NCBI GenBank assembly: GCA_965204695.1
Contig: OZ242007.1
Coordinates: 4,588,001-4,652,000, forward strand
Reading direction: 5' to 3'
From: JAHEKD01 sp965204695
Lineage (GTDB): Bacteria > Pseudomonadota > Gammaproteobacteria > Arenicellales > JAHEKD01
Length of the DNA stretch: 64,000 nucleotides
The notes below the pieces were generated by a model. The model was given only the letters and a program-made list of their open reading frames with translations, had not been told where the DNA came from and searched no databases. Of the stretch, positions 25,962-35,419 are shown in pieces. Numbering within the stretch: the stretch's first letter is position 1; the number at the start of each line of letters is the position of its first letter. Position numbers and translations under genes: made by a program.

Positions 25962-28249
25962 TGTTATCCAAAGAACTTGAAAATACACTCAATCGTGCAA
26001 TCCAGTACGCGCATCAATCACGGCATGAGTTTGTTACTGTTGAGCATTTATTGGTCGCCATGATCGATGATGAAATCGCGATAGAAATTTTTGCCGCCTG
26101 TGATGTGGATCTGACTATATTGAAAGAAGATTTGGATAATTTTCTGTCTGATCAGGTGCCTCTGTTACCCGATGACGATAATTTAGCCACTCAGCCTGGC
26201 GTGGGGTTTCAGCGTGTGTTGCAACGCGCCATATTGCATGTTCAGTCCAGCGGCAAGAAAGAGGTGAATAGTGGCAATGTATTAGTCGCTATTTTTGCTG
26301 AGCAAGAATCTTATGCGGTCTATTTTCTCAACAAACAAAATGTACGTCGCCTTGATGTGGTGAATTTCATTTCCCATGGAATAAGCAAGAATATGGAAGC
26401 CGGGGCGAGTGAGCACTTGGTTGAAGAGGATCAGGCTGATGATGAAGAGAAAAAGAAAAATCCGCTGGAGCAATTTGCCCGCAATCTTAATGAGATGGCC
26501 AGTGAAGGCAAGATTGATCCATTAATCGGGCGTGATCTTGAAGTCGAGCGGACCATACAAATTCTATGCCGTAGGCGAAAAAATAATCCGCTTTATGTTG
26601 GCGAAGCCGGAGTCGGTAAAACAGCAATAGCAGAAGGATTGGCTAAAAAGATTTATGACGAGCAAGTCCCGGAAATTCTTTCTACAAGCACAATTTGGGC
26701 GTTAGACTTAGGGGCATTATTGGCCGGCACTAAATATCGCGGTGATTTTGAGCAGCGCTTGAAAGGTGTTCTAAAAGAGCTTAAGAAAGATCCAGATGCC
26801 ATTTTATTCATCGACGAAATTCATACTTTGATTGGTGCCGGTGCAGCCTCAGGCGGCGCCATGGATGCATCAAATATTCTCAAACCATTATTATCGAATG
26901 GTGAAATAAAGTGTATTGGTTCTACAACATTTCAAGAATATCGCAATATTTTTGAAAAAGATCGGGCTTTGTCGCGTCGCTTCCAAAAAGTCGATGTTAT
27001 CGAGCCGACAATTGTTGAAACCATCGATATTTTAAAAGGTCTGAAATCGCGGTTTGAAGCACATCATAAAGTCACTTATACCAATGATGCCATTCAAACA
27101 GCGGCAGAATTAGCCTCACGTTATATCAATGATCGGTTTTTGCCTGATAAAGCTATAGATGTTATCGACGAAGCAGGTGCTCGCACGCACTTGGCCCCTG
27201 AAGGTAATCGTAAAGATGTGGTTGATGTCGAAGACGTAGAAATTGTAGTAGCAAAAATGGCCAGAATTCCACCTAAGCAAGTTTCGTCTTCTGATAAAGA
27301 TTCGTTAAAGACGCTTGAACGTGATTTGAAAATGGTTGTATTTGGTCAGGATAAAGCTATCGAAACTTTAGCTTCAGCAGTAAAGCTGGCTCGTTCCGGC
27401 TTGGGCAATCCTGATAAACCGACTGGAATGTTTTTGTTCTCGGGACCAACTGGTGTGGGCAAAACAGAGGTTACTAAGCAGCTTGCTCACGTTATGGGCA
27501 TTGAGCTGGTCCGTTTCGATATGTCTGAGTATATGGAACGCCATTCAGTGGCGAGATTGATTGGCGCTCCCCCTGGATATGTAGGTTTTGATCAGGGTGG
27601 TTTATTGACTGATGCAGTTACCAAAAATCCTCACGCTGTGCTGTTATTAGATGAAATCGAGAAGGCCCATCCGGATGTTTTTAATTTGCTCTTGCAAGTG
27701 ATGGATCACGGCACGTTAACCGATAACAACGGCCGTAAAGCGGATTTTCGCAATGTGATTATTGTCATGACTACCAATGCCGGGGCCGAAGTTGCTGCAC
27801 GCGCATCAATCGGTTTTGCTCAGCAGGACCATTCCAGTGATGACATGGAAATCATTAAAAAGACCTTTAGCCCGGAATTTCGTAACCGGCTTGATGGCAT
27901 TATAGGCTTCAACGCCCTGGATGAAAAAACCATCATGCATATTGTAGATAAATTTATTATCCAGCTTGAAGAACAATTGGCAGACAAAAGTGTGACTATT
28001 CAAGTTGATAATAAAGCACGGCAATGGCTGGCCACCAATGGTTATGACAAAGCTATGGGAGCAAGGCCAATGGAGCGATTAATTCAGGATAAGGTGAAAC
28101 GTGCATTGGCAGACGAGCTATTATTCGGCCAACTCAGTAACGGCGGTGAAGTGAGTGTTACTGTCAACGATGATGACGATGATTTGAGTTTTCATATTGG
28201 CACAGATTTGTTAGAGCACAACCCTGACAATACTGAAACTGTTCACTAG
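25961..28249 (+). CDS. clpA: ATP-dependent Clp protease ATP-binding subunit ClpA
   Basis: 762-residue AAA+ unfoldase that feeds proteins into ClpP. N-domain (residues 1-145), then D1 with Walker A GEAGVGKTA and DEIHTLIGAG, then D2 with GPTGVGKTE, LDEIEKAHPDVFN and the sensor-2 region GARPMERLI. An acidic, Lys-rich linker EEDQADDEEKKKNPLEQF separates N-domain and D1. A frame beginning at 25940 would overlap clpS; ATG 25961 is the accepted clpA start. clpP is not in the window. Confidence 0.97.
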   Translation: MLSKELENTLNRAIQYAHQSRHEFVTVEHLLVAMIDDEIAIEIFAACDVDLTILKEDLDNFLSDQVPLLPDDDNLATQPGVGFQRVLQRAILHVQSSGKKEVNSGNVLVAIFAEQESYAVYFLNKQNVRRLDVVNFISHGISKNMEAGASEHLVEEDQADDEEKKKNPLEQFARNLNEMASEGKIDPLIGRDLEVERTIQILCRRRKNNPLYVGEAGVGKTAIAEGLAKKIYDEQVPEILSTSTIWALDLGALLAGTKYRGDFEQRLKGVLKELKKDPDAILFIDEIHTLIGAGAASGGAMDASNILKPLLSNGEIKCIGSTTFQEYRNIFEKDRALSRRFQKVDVIEPTIVETIDILKGLKSRFEAHHKVTYTNDAIQTAAELASRYINDRFLPDKAIDVIDEAGARTHLAPEGNRKDVVDVEDVEIVVAKMARIPPKQVSSSDKDSLKTLERDLKMVVFGQDKAIETLASAVKLARSGLGNPDKPTGMFLFSGPTGVGKTEVTKQLAHVMGIELVRFDMSEYMERHSVARLIGAPPGYVGFDQGGLLTDAVTKNPHAVLLLDEIEKAHPDVFNLLLQVMDHGTLTDNNGRKADFRNVIIVMTTNAGAEVAARASIGFAQQDHSSDDMEIIKKTFSPEFRNRLDGIIGFNALDEKTIMHIVDKFIIQLEEQLADKSVTIQVDNKARQWLATNGYDKAMGARPMERLIQDKVKRALADELLFGQLSNGGEVSVTVNDDDDDLSFHIGTDLLEHNPDNTETVH

Positions 28250-28315
28250 TTTTCAGTCTATATTCAAATCAGTTACAAATTTGACTTTTGTACTATTTAG
28301 TCCTAAAGTTCTCAA

Positions 28316-28897
28316 ATGAACGTTGGGCGACCTATTCAGTATGATCCTGAAATTGCATTGAATAATGCAATGTGCGTCTTCTGGCAGCAGGGCTATAGTT
28401 GCACATCCTTAGATGATTTGCTCAAAGCGATGAAACTGTCAAAAAGCAGTTTTTATCAGACTTTTAAAGGAAAGCATGAATTGTTTTTGAATTGCATTAG
28501 TCATTATCTGAAGGTAACTAGATCTGAATTCACACAAAACTTGAATCAATCAAGTTCAGGAAAGCAATTCATTTGTGATTTGTTTGAGAAGGCAGTTGAA
28601 GAAGGGAAAACCAATCCCCGTGGTTGTCTGGTGTCAAACACGGCTACTGAGTTTGCACAGTCTGATGAGAGAGTGACTAAATTAATTAAAAAGAGCCTAA
28701 ATACTTATAAGGGCATTTTTAAAAAAGCAGTAATTAAAGGGCAGAATGACGGGTCAATAAATAAGGATATTGACCCTGATAGCATGGCAGGCTTTTTGGT
28801 TACCAACTTGAATGGTCTTAGAACCATGGTGAAAGCGGGTATTAACCGAAAAACTTTGCGGGGTATGGTGAGAATGATTGTTAACACCATGAACTAA
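28316..28897 (+). CDS. TetR/AcrR-family transcriptional regulator
   Basis: 193 residues. The N-terminal TetR helix-turn-helix is plain (ALNNAMCVFWQQGYSCTSLDDLLKAMKLSKSSFYQTFKGKHELF), and the C-terminal ligand domain includes the PRGCLVSNTATEFA segment typical of the AcuR/NemR-like group (TetR_C). It sits alone, 66 bp after clpA on the same strand. No operator or target could be assigned. Confidence 0.9.
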   Translation: MNVGRPIQYDPEIALNNAMCVFWQQGYSCTSLDDLLKAMKLSKSSFYQTFKGKHELFLNCISHYLKVTRSEFTQNLNQSSSGKQFICDLFEKAVEEGKTNPRGCLVSNTATEFAQSDERVTKLIKKSLNTYKGIFKKAVIKGQNDGSINKDIDPDSMAGFLVTNLNGLRTMVKAGINRKTLRGMVRMIVNTMN

Positions 28898-28902
28898 GGA
28901 AG

Positions 28903-28936
28903 CTTTGGTGTCACCACTTTGGTGGTGATAACAAAG
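28903..28936. terminator. Hairpin after the TetR gene, weak terminator candidate
   Basis: TCACCAC (28911-28917) pairs with GTGGTGA (28922-28928), and outer CTTTG/CAAAG arms extend the stem with a bulge. Only TTT follows. Termination is possible but not strong. Confidence 0.3.
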
Positions 28937-29047
28937 TTTCTCGTTAATAAAGAATTTTTTGTGATTAACCATCCTCGAGGCGGGCTTAGAGGTATTTCGC
29001 TGATTCATTTCCGCCTTATTGCCAAAAACGTTAATTCTATTATTAAG

Positions 29048-29067
29048 ATTTCCGCCTGCGCGGGAAT
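29048..29067 (-). repeat. Palindromic intergenic repeat, family A, inverted copy
   Basis: The minus strand reads ATTCCC-GCGCAGGC-GGAAAT, the same core as the copy at 1997-2016 with one arm position changed. It lies in the 215-bp gap between the TetR gene and the next, which holds no other gene. Confidence 0.6.
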
Positions 29068-29112
29068 GATGTTTTAGCGGAACCCCGATGCAGAGCATCG
29101 AGAATTGTCTGA

Positions 29113-29346
29113 CTAAATTCGGTTGTATTGTCGCAAAAATTCTCGGCTTGATTGCACAATCGTTTTTTCGTTGTAATGACTGGCTAAGACAAAGGCTTGA
29201 GTCATAAAGAAACAAGCCTCATCAACTTCTTCATTGTCCGCAAATAAAATACCTGCTTGATGATAGATATTTGCCATTTCAATCGGGTTATCAGTTTGAG
29301 CTAATTTTTCGTCCAGTGCCTGAATTAAATTGTCGAAGTCTGACAT
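29113..29346 (-). CDS. Small conserved-looking helical protein, unknown
   Basis: 77 residues from ATG 29346. A longer frame from GTG 29388 would overlap the upstream oxygenase gene. It reads as all-helical (SDFDNLIQALDEKLAQ, NPIEMANIYHQAGILFADNEEVDEACFFMTQAFVLASHY) with the spacing of a single tetratricopeptide-like helix pair. It starts 14 bp after the Rieske oxygenase stop on the same strand, so the two are probably co-transcribed. Function is not recognised. Confidence 0.55.
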   Translation of the reverse strand: MSDFDNLIQALDEKLAQTDNPIEMANIYHQAGILFADNEEVDEACFFMTQAFVLASHYNEKTIVQSSREFLRQYNRI

Positions 29347-29360
29347 GAGACAACTCGAAG

Positions 29361-30509
29361 CTAATTCAATAATTGATGGGCAACCCACTCATGAAAACAG
29401 TGAGTAGCAACATCCATGGTGGGCGAAAATTTTCCACCGTCAAAATCAGGGGCATAACGACCTTTTTGCATGCCTTCAACAGCAAACACATCTTCTTGAA
29501 AGACTTCAGTCCACATATCCTTTTTTATTTGGCGCAAATCGGCCCAGTTATCGCCGCACATCGTTGGATCAGCATAATAAATTTCGACTCGCTCCTGAGT
29601 TTGATCGACACTGATGGGGGTCACATGAATAACGAACAGATGATCTTTGTGTACACCGATCTGAATATTAGGGTAAAAAGAAATATATTCGGCTGCTTGA
29701 TTCCATTTTTCTGAAAGCCCAGGAAAATGGGCGAATTCCCGACCTGATTCATCAAGCTGGGGGTTATAAACCATAGTTCCGGTGCCGGAATACTTGCCTT
29801 GTTCGACGATGTAGTAATGATCCTGCAGCCGTGAATAACTGTTCAAACCTGGATGTACCCAGGGTAGGTGGTAATATTCACTGGTATTTTCAATGGGTAA
29901 CTTCCAGTTGCTGTTAACCGTGAGTCGAATCGTTGAATCGCTGCCGCCGTGGTAAAGTTCCTGATCCTTAAATTCGTGCCAACGTTCGAACAATTTGGCC
30001 GCATGTTGTTCAAAATCAGGGGCATCGCCCGATAAATTTACAAAGACCATGTCAAGCCAGACATGTGATCGCACTTCAAACAATCCAGTTTTCTCACGAT
30101 CAATAGCAGCGTGTTTATTGTGACCGGCACCACCTACGTGAGGTGTTGCATATAAATCACCATTTAATTTATAACACCAAGAGTGATAAGGGCAGCGAAT
30201 CACTCCAACAATATTTTGGGGTTCTTCAACCAGTTTCATACCACGATGTCGACAGACATTATTGAAAACACGAATGGTGTTGTCACGATCCCGAGTAATT
30301 AAAAGTGGAATGCCAGCAAAGTCTATAGGAGCAACATCGCCGGGATTAGGTACGTCTTTACCAAAACCCAGACAAAACCAGTTTGAATAAAAAACCTTTT
30401 TGATTTCTTCTTGGAATTTAGCCGGATCAATATAATTCTCATTGGGCAGGCCGTTGGCCTTGCTAATAGGTTGAATAACATTTTCCAAGGGTTGTACGCG
30501 TGCCTGCAT
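29361..30509 (-). CDS. Rieske aromatic-ring-hydroxylating-type oxygenase, alpha subunit
   Basis: About 382 residues. The Rieske cluster motif is CRHRGMKL ... CPYHSWCY (Cys-X-His and Cys-X2-His). The mononuclear iron site is in ENTSEYYHLPWVHPG (2-His plus a later carboxylate). Relatives include glycine betaine, carnitine and stachydrine demethylases as well as aromatic dioxygenases, so the substrate is open. ATG 30509 is chosen because GAGGA lies seven bases ahead; a start at 30533 has none. No reductase is adjacent. A LysR gene on the same strand lies 103 bp upstream. Confidence 0.88.
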   Translation of the reverse strand: MQARVQPLENVIQPISKANGLPNENYIDPAKFQEEIKKVFYSNWFCLGFGKDVPNPGDVAPIDFAGIPLLITRDRDNTIRVFNNVCRHRGMKLVEEPQNIVGVIRCPYHSWCYKLNGDLYATPHVGGAGHNKHAAIDREKTGLFEVRSHVWLDMVFVNLSGDAPDFEQHAAKLFERWHEFKDQELYHGGSDSTIRLTVNSNWKLPIENTSEYYHLPWVHPGLNSYSRLQDHYYIVEQGKYSGTGTMVYNPQLDESGREFAHFPGLSEKWNQAAEYISFYPNIQIGVHKDHLFVIHVTPISVDQTQERVEIYYADPTMCGDNWADLRQIKKDMWTEVFQEDVFAVEGMQKGRYAPDFDGGKFSPTMDVATHCFHEWVAHQLLN

Positions 30510-30589
30510 GGTTTTTCCTCTGAGCAAAGACATAATCGTGAATGATCCTAAAATTACTCCTCAAATTATAAATTTGCAAGTGTTAAAAA

Positions 30590-30619
30590 ATCAGCCGATG
30601 ATTGAGAAAAACTCAATCA
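30590..30619 (-). terminator. Probable terminator of the LysR gene
   Basis: TGATTGAG (30599-30606 on plus) and CTCAATCA (30612-30619) form an 8-bp stem with a 5-nt loop. On the minus strand a run of six T follows a few bases later. It overlaps the LysR stop codon and would separate it from the oxygenase gene. Confidence 0.4.
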
Positions 30620-31518
30620 AGATTGTTTTGTTCAAGTAACCATTGAATAAATAATCTAGCACCTGTATTAAGCTTTTTATCGATCGCAGAATACAAATAA
30701 TACGAGCCGGGAGATTCAATTGAAGCATCCATTAATCGACTGAGTTTGCCTTGTCTAATGAAGGGCTTGACCAGTCTATTCCAACCTAACAAGATGCCCT
30801 GGTCATCTTGTGCCGCTTGTAATGCGATAATGTAATTATTGAATGAACTGATATTCTTTAGATCAGCATCCAAGTTGAAGTTTTTCAACCATCCGTGCCA
30901 ATCTGTCCAACTTTTATCCTGATGATGCAATTGTAGTAGAGGCAAATTAATAAGTTGTTCTGGCAAGTTGATATCGTTGTATTTATTTGCCAATTTCGGA
31001 CTGCAAACTGGATAAATTTCATCGTTAAAAAGAAAAGTGGAATATAGACCCTTTTTGTTATCAATCCCATAACGGATGCTTATGTCAACGGTTTCATTTG
31101 TTGTCTCGGTAGCGTTATCAGCAAGGTTGTGATTAATTCGTACATCGGGGTATTTTTTCCAAAAACGATTGAGTCTGGGCATTAACCATAATGATGAAAA
31201 CGCGGTAGTAGACCCAAGAGTAAATGTTAGTTCATCAGTGCTGCTGGAAACTTCATTGATCGTTTTACTGAGACTGGAAAATGATAATCGTAATGACTCA
31301 TACAATGCCTTTCCATTTTTGTTGCACTGAATTTTTTTATGCTGGCGAATTAATAACTCAATGCCTATTTCATTTTCTAGTAACTTAATCTGGCGACTGA
31401 CAGCACCTGGTGTAACGCCCAGTTCAGCCGCTGCTGCAGTCAAGCTTTGATTGCGTGCGACGGCCTCGAATGTAGCTAATGCGTTTAAAGAAGGTAGATT
31501 ATAAAATTGACGTGACAC
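30613..31518 (-). CDS. LysR-family transcriptional regulator (GcvA-like)
   Basis: 301 residues. The N-terminal helix-turn-helix is LNALATFEAVARNQSLTAAAAELGVTPGAVSRQIKLLENEIGIELLIRQ; the rest is the periplasmic-binding-like effector domain. The NLPSLNALATFEAVAR opening is typical of GcvA-like members. It lies directly upstream of the Rieske oxygenase gene, so that gene is a likely target, though most LysR regulators are divergent from their targets and this one is not. Confidence 0.9.
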   Translation of the reverse strand: MSRQFYNLPSLNALATFEAVARNQSLTAAAAELGVTPGAVSRQIKLLENEIGIELLIRQHKKIQCNKNGKALYESLRLSFSSLSKTINEVSSSTDELTFTLGSTTAFSSLWLMPRLNRFWKKYPDVRINHNLADNATETTNETVDISIRYGIDNKKGLYSTFLFNDEIYPVCSPKLANKYNDINLPEQLINLPLLQLHHQDKSWTDWHGWLKNFNLDADLKNISSFNNYIIALQAAQDDQGILLGWNRLVKPFIRQGKLSRLMDASIESPGSYYLYSAIDKKLNTGARLFIQWLLEQNNLD

Positions 31519-31587
31519 ATCGGTTTATCATTACTAGGCAATATGATCATAGCACGATGTAAGCAAAAATAGCTTTTGATTGAGTTT

Positions 31588-32295
31588 TTAGCTGGTTACA
31601 GAGTTTAACACCAGGGTAGAGATCTTGCCTTTTTTATCGCGCACGATTTTAACTGGATATTGCGATTTATTATCCAACCAGACATGGTAAAAACGATTGT
31701 TCCGATCTTGGCGCTTAAGTGTGATTTTAGTGGTATCAAATTTGCCTGCTGGGGTTTCGACTCGTTCCTGTTGAGGCTTTAAAACCACATAAGCACGATA
31801 TTTATCACCGGTATTTATTTGATAGACCTTGTTTTCGATTTGGTTTAAATTTTCCAGCATAAATGCAAATGGGAAACTGCCTAAATCGTAAGTGTTATTT
31901 CGTAACGCTTCAGATTCACCGGAATTGTAGATAACGGTTTTGGCTTTTTGGTCAAAAACAGCTTTGCGATCGTATGGCTTGCTGCTTTTTCTAACGGCAT
32001 GAAAGCTTAATGAAATCAACTTGTTATCTTCAATTTTAAAAACAGATTGTTCATTAATTTCACCTGGATAAAGCAGTGCTGCAGCGGCATTAGGTTTGAT
32101 TTTTGAATCTGCTGTATAGATGCCATCACTATAGCTCAGACGCTTTTCAACTTGTCCTAAAGGGATCGATACAAGTTCGAAATCATATTTTAGATTTAAA
32201 TTTTTAGGGAACTGAACTTGAGACCAAGCCGGAGTCATGAATAACATACTGGCCAATGTGAATCCTAAGCTCAACAGGTAATTTAATTTTTTCAT
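31588..32295 (-). CDS. Exported DUF3108 protein
   Basis: 235 residues with a Sec signal peptide ending near WSQ (residue 26). The rest is a beta-rich domain with LKYDFELVSIPLGQVEKRL, KPYDRKAVFDQ and VETPAGKFDTTKITLKRQDRNNRFYHVWLDNKSQYPVKI, characteristic of the DUF3108 family, which is expected in the periplasm. No biochemical role is known to me. It follows purN on the same strand, a position conserved in many gammaproteobacteria. Confidence 0.85.
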   Translation of the reverse strand: MKKLNYLLSLGFTLASMLFMTPAWSQVQFPKNLNLKYDFELVSIPLGQVEKRLSYSDGIYTADSKIKPNAAAALLYPGEINEQSVFKIEDNKLISLSFHAVRKSSKPYDRKAVFDQKAKTVIYNSGESEALRNNTYDLGSFPFAFMLENLNQIENKVYQINTGDKYRAYVVLKPQQERVETPAGKFDTTKITLKRQDRNNRFYHVWLDNKSQYPVKIVRDKKGKISTLVLNSVTS

Positions 32296-32333
32296 ATCGG
32301 TATTTTATTTTTAGTGCTTGAAGAAAAGCTGAA

Positions 32334-32921
32334 TTATAGTGCTAATCTTTGGCTATATTGTCTTATGGCTTGTGGATAAATGATATGTTCTATCATATGT
32401 ATTTTTTGCTGCAAAGAGTTGATATCATCATCGGCTTCAATTTGACAACTATCCTGAATAATTATTTCACCGCTATCGAGCTCACTGGTAACTATATGTA
32501 CCGTTGCCCCATGTTTTTGATCCCCAGCCTCTAAAACACGGCGATGAGTATCTAATCCCTTGTATTTTGGTAATAAAGAGGGGTGGATATTCAAAATTCG
32601 ATCTGGAAATTCAGCAACAAAATCTGGGCTTAATATTCGCATAAAACCGGCCAGAATAATTAAATCAGGTTGATATTGATTCAAAACGGCTAAAATTCGC
32701 TGTTCGAATTCAATTTTTGAATTAAATTTTGTATGCTCAATTGTGTGTGCGGGGATATTATGGTTTTGAGCTCGTTGTAAACCATATGCTCCTGCTTTAT
32801 TACTAATTACGCATACAATTTGTGCTGCGAGTTGACCATTTTCAATTTGGTCAATAATTGACTGCAGATTGCTGCCATTACCTGAGATTAAAACCGCAAG
32901 CTTGGTAACTTTATCACCCAT
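32334..32921 (-). CDS. purN: Phosphoribosylglycinamide formyltransferase (PurN)
   Basis: 195 residues; third step of de novo purine synthesis using 10-formyl-tetrahydrofolate. LAVLISGNGSNLQSIID binds the phosphoribosyl substrate. LAGFMRILSPDFV with ILNIHPSLLPKYKGLDTHRRVLEAGDQKHGATVHIV holds the catalytic Asn-His, and LDSGEIIIQ the Asp. It overlaps the end of purM by eight bases on the minus strand, so the pair is translationally coupled. Confidence 0.97.
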   Translation of the reverse strand: MGDKVTKLAVLISGNGSNLQSIIDQIENGQLAAQIVCVISNKAGAYGLQRAQNHNIPAHTIEHTKFNSKIEFEQRILAVLNQYQPDLIILAGFMRILSPDFVAEFPDRILNIHPSLLPKYKGLDTHRRVLEAGDQKHGATVHIVTSELDSGEIIIQDSCQIEADDDINSLQQKIHMIEHIIYPQAIRQYSQRLAL

Positions 32922-33960
32922 TTAATTCAACCAGAGGTTGACCGTCGTCTAATTGATTAATAGTTCCGGCAACCCAAGCTTTTTCTCCGCTGGCGTTCAA
33001 AATATCAACTGTTTTATCGGCATTATTTGCGTCAACCACTAACATCATGCCGATACCGCAGTTAAAAGTTCTAAACATCTCGGTTTGGTTAATGTTGCCA
33101 TTTTCAGCCAGCCAGTTAAAAATCTCTGGGAGCTGCCAGCTATTCAATTCTACAGTGGCTTTGGTGTTTTCAGGCAATATACGATTAAGGTTTCCGGTAA
33201 TTCCGCCGCCCGTAATATGTGCAATCCCTTTAACTTCAAGTTGTTTGATTAACTCAAGAATCGGTTTGACATAAATTCGTGTCGGTGCAATCAAGGCCTT
33301 GCTTAAAGTGCTGCCCGCAATCGGCATTTCCAAATTCGCTGAGCTCATTTCAAGAATTTTTCGAATAAGAGAATAACCGTTGGAATGTGGGCCTGACGAA
33401 GCTAAAGCGATAACTCTGTCACCGGGGGCAATGCAATCTCCGGTAATAATTTTGTCTTTTTCAACTATACCAACACAGAAACCGGCCAAATCATAATCTT
33501 CATCACTATACATGCCCGGCATTTCAGCAGTTTCACCTCCAATCAGTGCCATCTCTGATATTTCGCAACCTTTGGCAATACCTTTGATGACTGTTGCAGC
33601 AGTATCCGTGTTTAGTTTACCGGTAGCGTAATAATCGAGGAAATAAAGTGGTTCTGCACCTTGTACAAGTACGTCATTCACGCACATTGCGACCAGATCT
33701 ATGCCTATGGTTGAGTGATCATTAAGGATTTGTGCTAATTTCAGTTTGGTGCCGACACCATCGGTCCCTGAGACCAATACAGGTTTAGCATAACGATCGA
33801 CAGGAACTTCAAATAACCCCCCGAAGCCTCCTATGTTACCCAGGCACTCTGGTCGTTGGGTGCGTTTCACATAAGGTTTAATGGTATCGACTAATGCATC
33901 ACCTGCATCGATATCGACGCCAGCATCTTTATAACTTAGTCCCTGAGCTTGTAAATTCAT
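32914..33960 (-). CDS. purM: Phosphoribosylformylglycinamidine cyclo-ligase (PurM)
   Basis: 348 residues; closes the imidazole ring to give AIR in purine synthesis. SYKDAGVDIDAGDALVDTIKP, VSGTDGVGTKLKLAQ and GETAEMPGMYSDEDYDLAGFCVGIVEKDKI are family hallmarks, with GITGGGITGNLNRILP (here HITGGGITGNL) near the end. purM-purN order is standard. It is divergent from a CDP-alcohol transferase gene across a 103-bp AT-rich gap. No clear ribosome site or PurR box was seen. Confidence 0.97.
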   Translation of the reverse strand: MNLQAQGLSYKDAGVDIDAGDALVDTIKPYVKRTQRPECLGNIGGFGGLFEVPVDRYAKPVLVSGTDGVGTKLKLAQILNDHSTIGIDLVAMCVNDVLVQGAEPLYFLDYYATGKLNTDTAATVIKGIAKGCEISEMALIGGETAEMPGMYSDEDYDLAGFCVGIVEKDKIITGDCIAPGDRVIALASSGPHSNGYSLIRKILEMSSANLEMPIAGSTLSKALIAPTRIYVKPILELIKQLEVKGIAHITGGGITGNLNRILPENTKATVELNSWQLPEIFNWLAENGNINQTEMFRTFNCGIGMMLVVDANNADKTVDILNASGEKAWVAGTINQLDDGQPLVELNG

Positions 33961-34063
33961 GGTTCAGTTTCGAGGAAGAATTTAATCGTTTATAGCTTCA
34001 TGCTATTTAAAAATAATGCGCCGTATCGTACCATATTTGCAAAACTAGATAAGCAACAAAAGA

Positions 34064-34618
34064 TTGATTTATATTCCTAATTTATTGACGCTTCTGCGAA
34101 TTGGACTGGTGCCGGTTTTGATTTTACTGCTGCAAAATCAAGCCTATACAATGGCACTGTGGATTTTCTTTATTGCTGGCGTGACAGATGGATTGGATGG
34201 TTTTATTGCTAAACGTTTTGGTTATGTTACTCGTTTGGGTTCGGTGCTCGATCCATTAGCCGATAAGCTGCTGATATTAAGTTCATTTGTCATGTTGACC
34301 ATCGCTGGTGATGTTCCATTTTGGTTATTAGTGATTGCGGCCTTTAGGGATTTGATTATCATCACCGGTGTGGTTATTCTCACCTTTCTGTACGATCATT
34401 TTGAGATGAAACCGATATGGTGGAGTAAAATAAATACGTTTTTGCAGATTGTATTAGTAATAGCGGTGCTGATTGAAAAAGCGAATTTATTGGAGTTGGG
34501 AATTTTTCCTCAGGTACTAATATGGTCGGTAGCACTAACAATTTTAATAAGCGGTTTTCAATACGTTTATGAATGGGGTATTCGCCGTGATTTTGTAGAG
34601 AAATCGACAGAATCGTGA
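34064..34618 (+). CDS. CDP-alcohol phosphatidyltransferase (PgsA-like)
   Basis: 184-residue integral membrane enzyme that transfers a phosphatidyl group from CDP-diacylglycerol to an alcohol. The signature D-G-x2-D/A...G-x3-D-x3-D appears as DGLDGFIAKRFGYVTRLGSVLDPLADK, with four to five membrane segments. It begins IPNLLTLLRIG, as in PgsA, from TTG 34064. In many gammaproteobacteria this purM-hda neighbour is a paralogue separate from the main pgsA, so the alcohol acceptor is uncertain. It overlaps hda by four bases. Confidence 0.85.
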   Translation: MIYIPNLLTLLRIGLVPVLILLLQNQAYTMALWIFFIAGVTDGLDGFIAKRFGYVTRLGSVLDPLADKLLILSSFVMLTIAGDVPFWLLVIAAFRDLIIITGVVILTFLYDHFEMKPIWWSKINTFLQIVLVIAVLIEKANLLELGIFPQVLIWSVALTILISGFQYVYEWGIRRDFVEKSTES

Positions 34619-35280
34619 ATCAGCAAATTTTATTTAGTTCTGCAGATCAGTCTCAGCAAACTTTTGAAAATTTCTATCCGGCTGAAAATCAGAACCTCGT
34701 CGATGCCATTAAATCTCTATTAAGCTCTAAGGAATTCGGTTGTCTTTATCTCTATGGCCAAAATGGTAGTGGTAAAACACATTTATTAAATGCAATTTGT
34801 CATTTGGCAAATGATGCACAATATTTTGATTTTGAACGTCAAACAACACGAATTGATAAGCTCGTTAATCTTGAGTTTCCACAATTATTGGTACTGGATA
34901 ACTTACAGAACATTGATGCCCAACAATCGACTCTTATGTTGATTTATGAAACCTTGAAACAGAATTCGGGCAAATTGTTCATTGCCTCGACGTTGCCGCC
35001 CAAGGCTCTGAATTTAACTCTGAATGATCTTGAGTCACGTTTACTGGCAGGGCAAGTATTCGAACTTAAAATATTGAATGATCAAGAGAAAGCCAAGGCG
35101 TTAAAGTATAGAGCTGGGCTGCGAGGTTTTGAACTTAGTGATGAAGTGTTAACTTATATCATTAACCGTTATCCAAGGGATTTTAAAACACTGTTTGGCT
35201 TGTTAGACAAATTCGATGACGCCTCATTGAGTAGTCAAAGACGCGTGACTGTGCCATTCATTAAACAACTAGAAGAATAA
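34615..35280 (+). CDS. hda: DnaA regulatory inactivator Hda
   Basis: 221-residue AAA+ protein that, bound to the DNA clamp, promotes DnaA-ATP hydrolysis after initiation. Walker A GQNGSGKTH is at about 48-56 and LLVLDNLQNID is Walker B. This Walker A is canonical, unlike the altered one in E. coli Hda. The N-terminus contains QQILF, compatible with the clamp-binding pentapeptide Q-x2-L-F. Start GTG overlaps the upstream stop. Gene position next to purM is conserved. Confidence 0.92.
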   Translation: MNQQILFSSADQSQQTFENFYPAENQNLVDAIKSLLSSKEFGCLYLYGQNGSGKTHLLNAICHLANDAQYFDFERQTTRIDKLVNLEFPQLLVLDNLQNIDAQQSTLMLIYETLKQNSGKLFIASTLPPKALNLTLNDLESRLLAGQVFELKILNDQEKAKALKYRAGLRGFELSDEVLTYIINRYPRDFKTLFGLLDKFDDASLSSQRRVTVPFIKQLEE

Positions 35281-35419
35281 TCGATATATCCGTTGGTTTG
35301 GAATTGATAGTTTAGTCCTGTATAGTTAAATATAGAGATAGTTATGGGGTGTTCGTTAAATTTTTAATCGCTAGCGAGGGTTGGTTTGCCACGGGATAAC
35401 ATGCAAAGAAAAATGGATA

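Noticed and set aside
28754..29215. 153-codon minus-strand frame
   Set aside because: It overlaps the whole 3' half of the TetR gene and a palindromic repeat, and has no recognisable domain.
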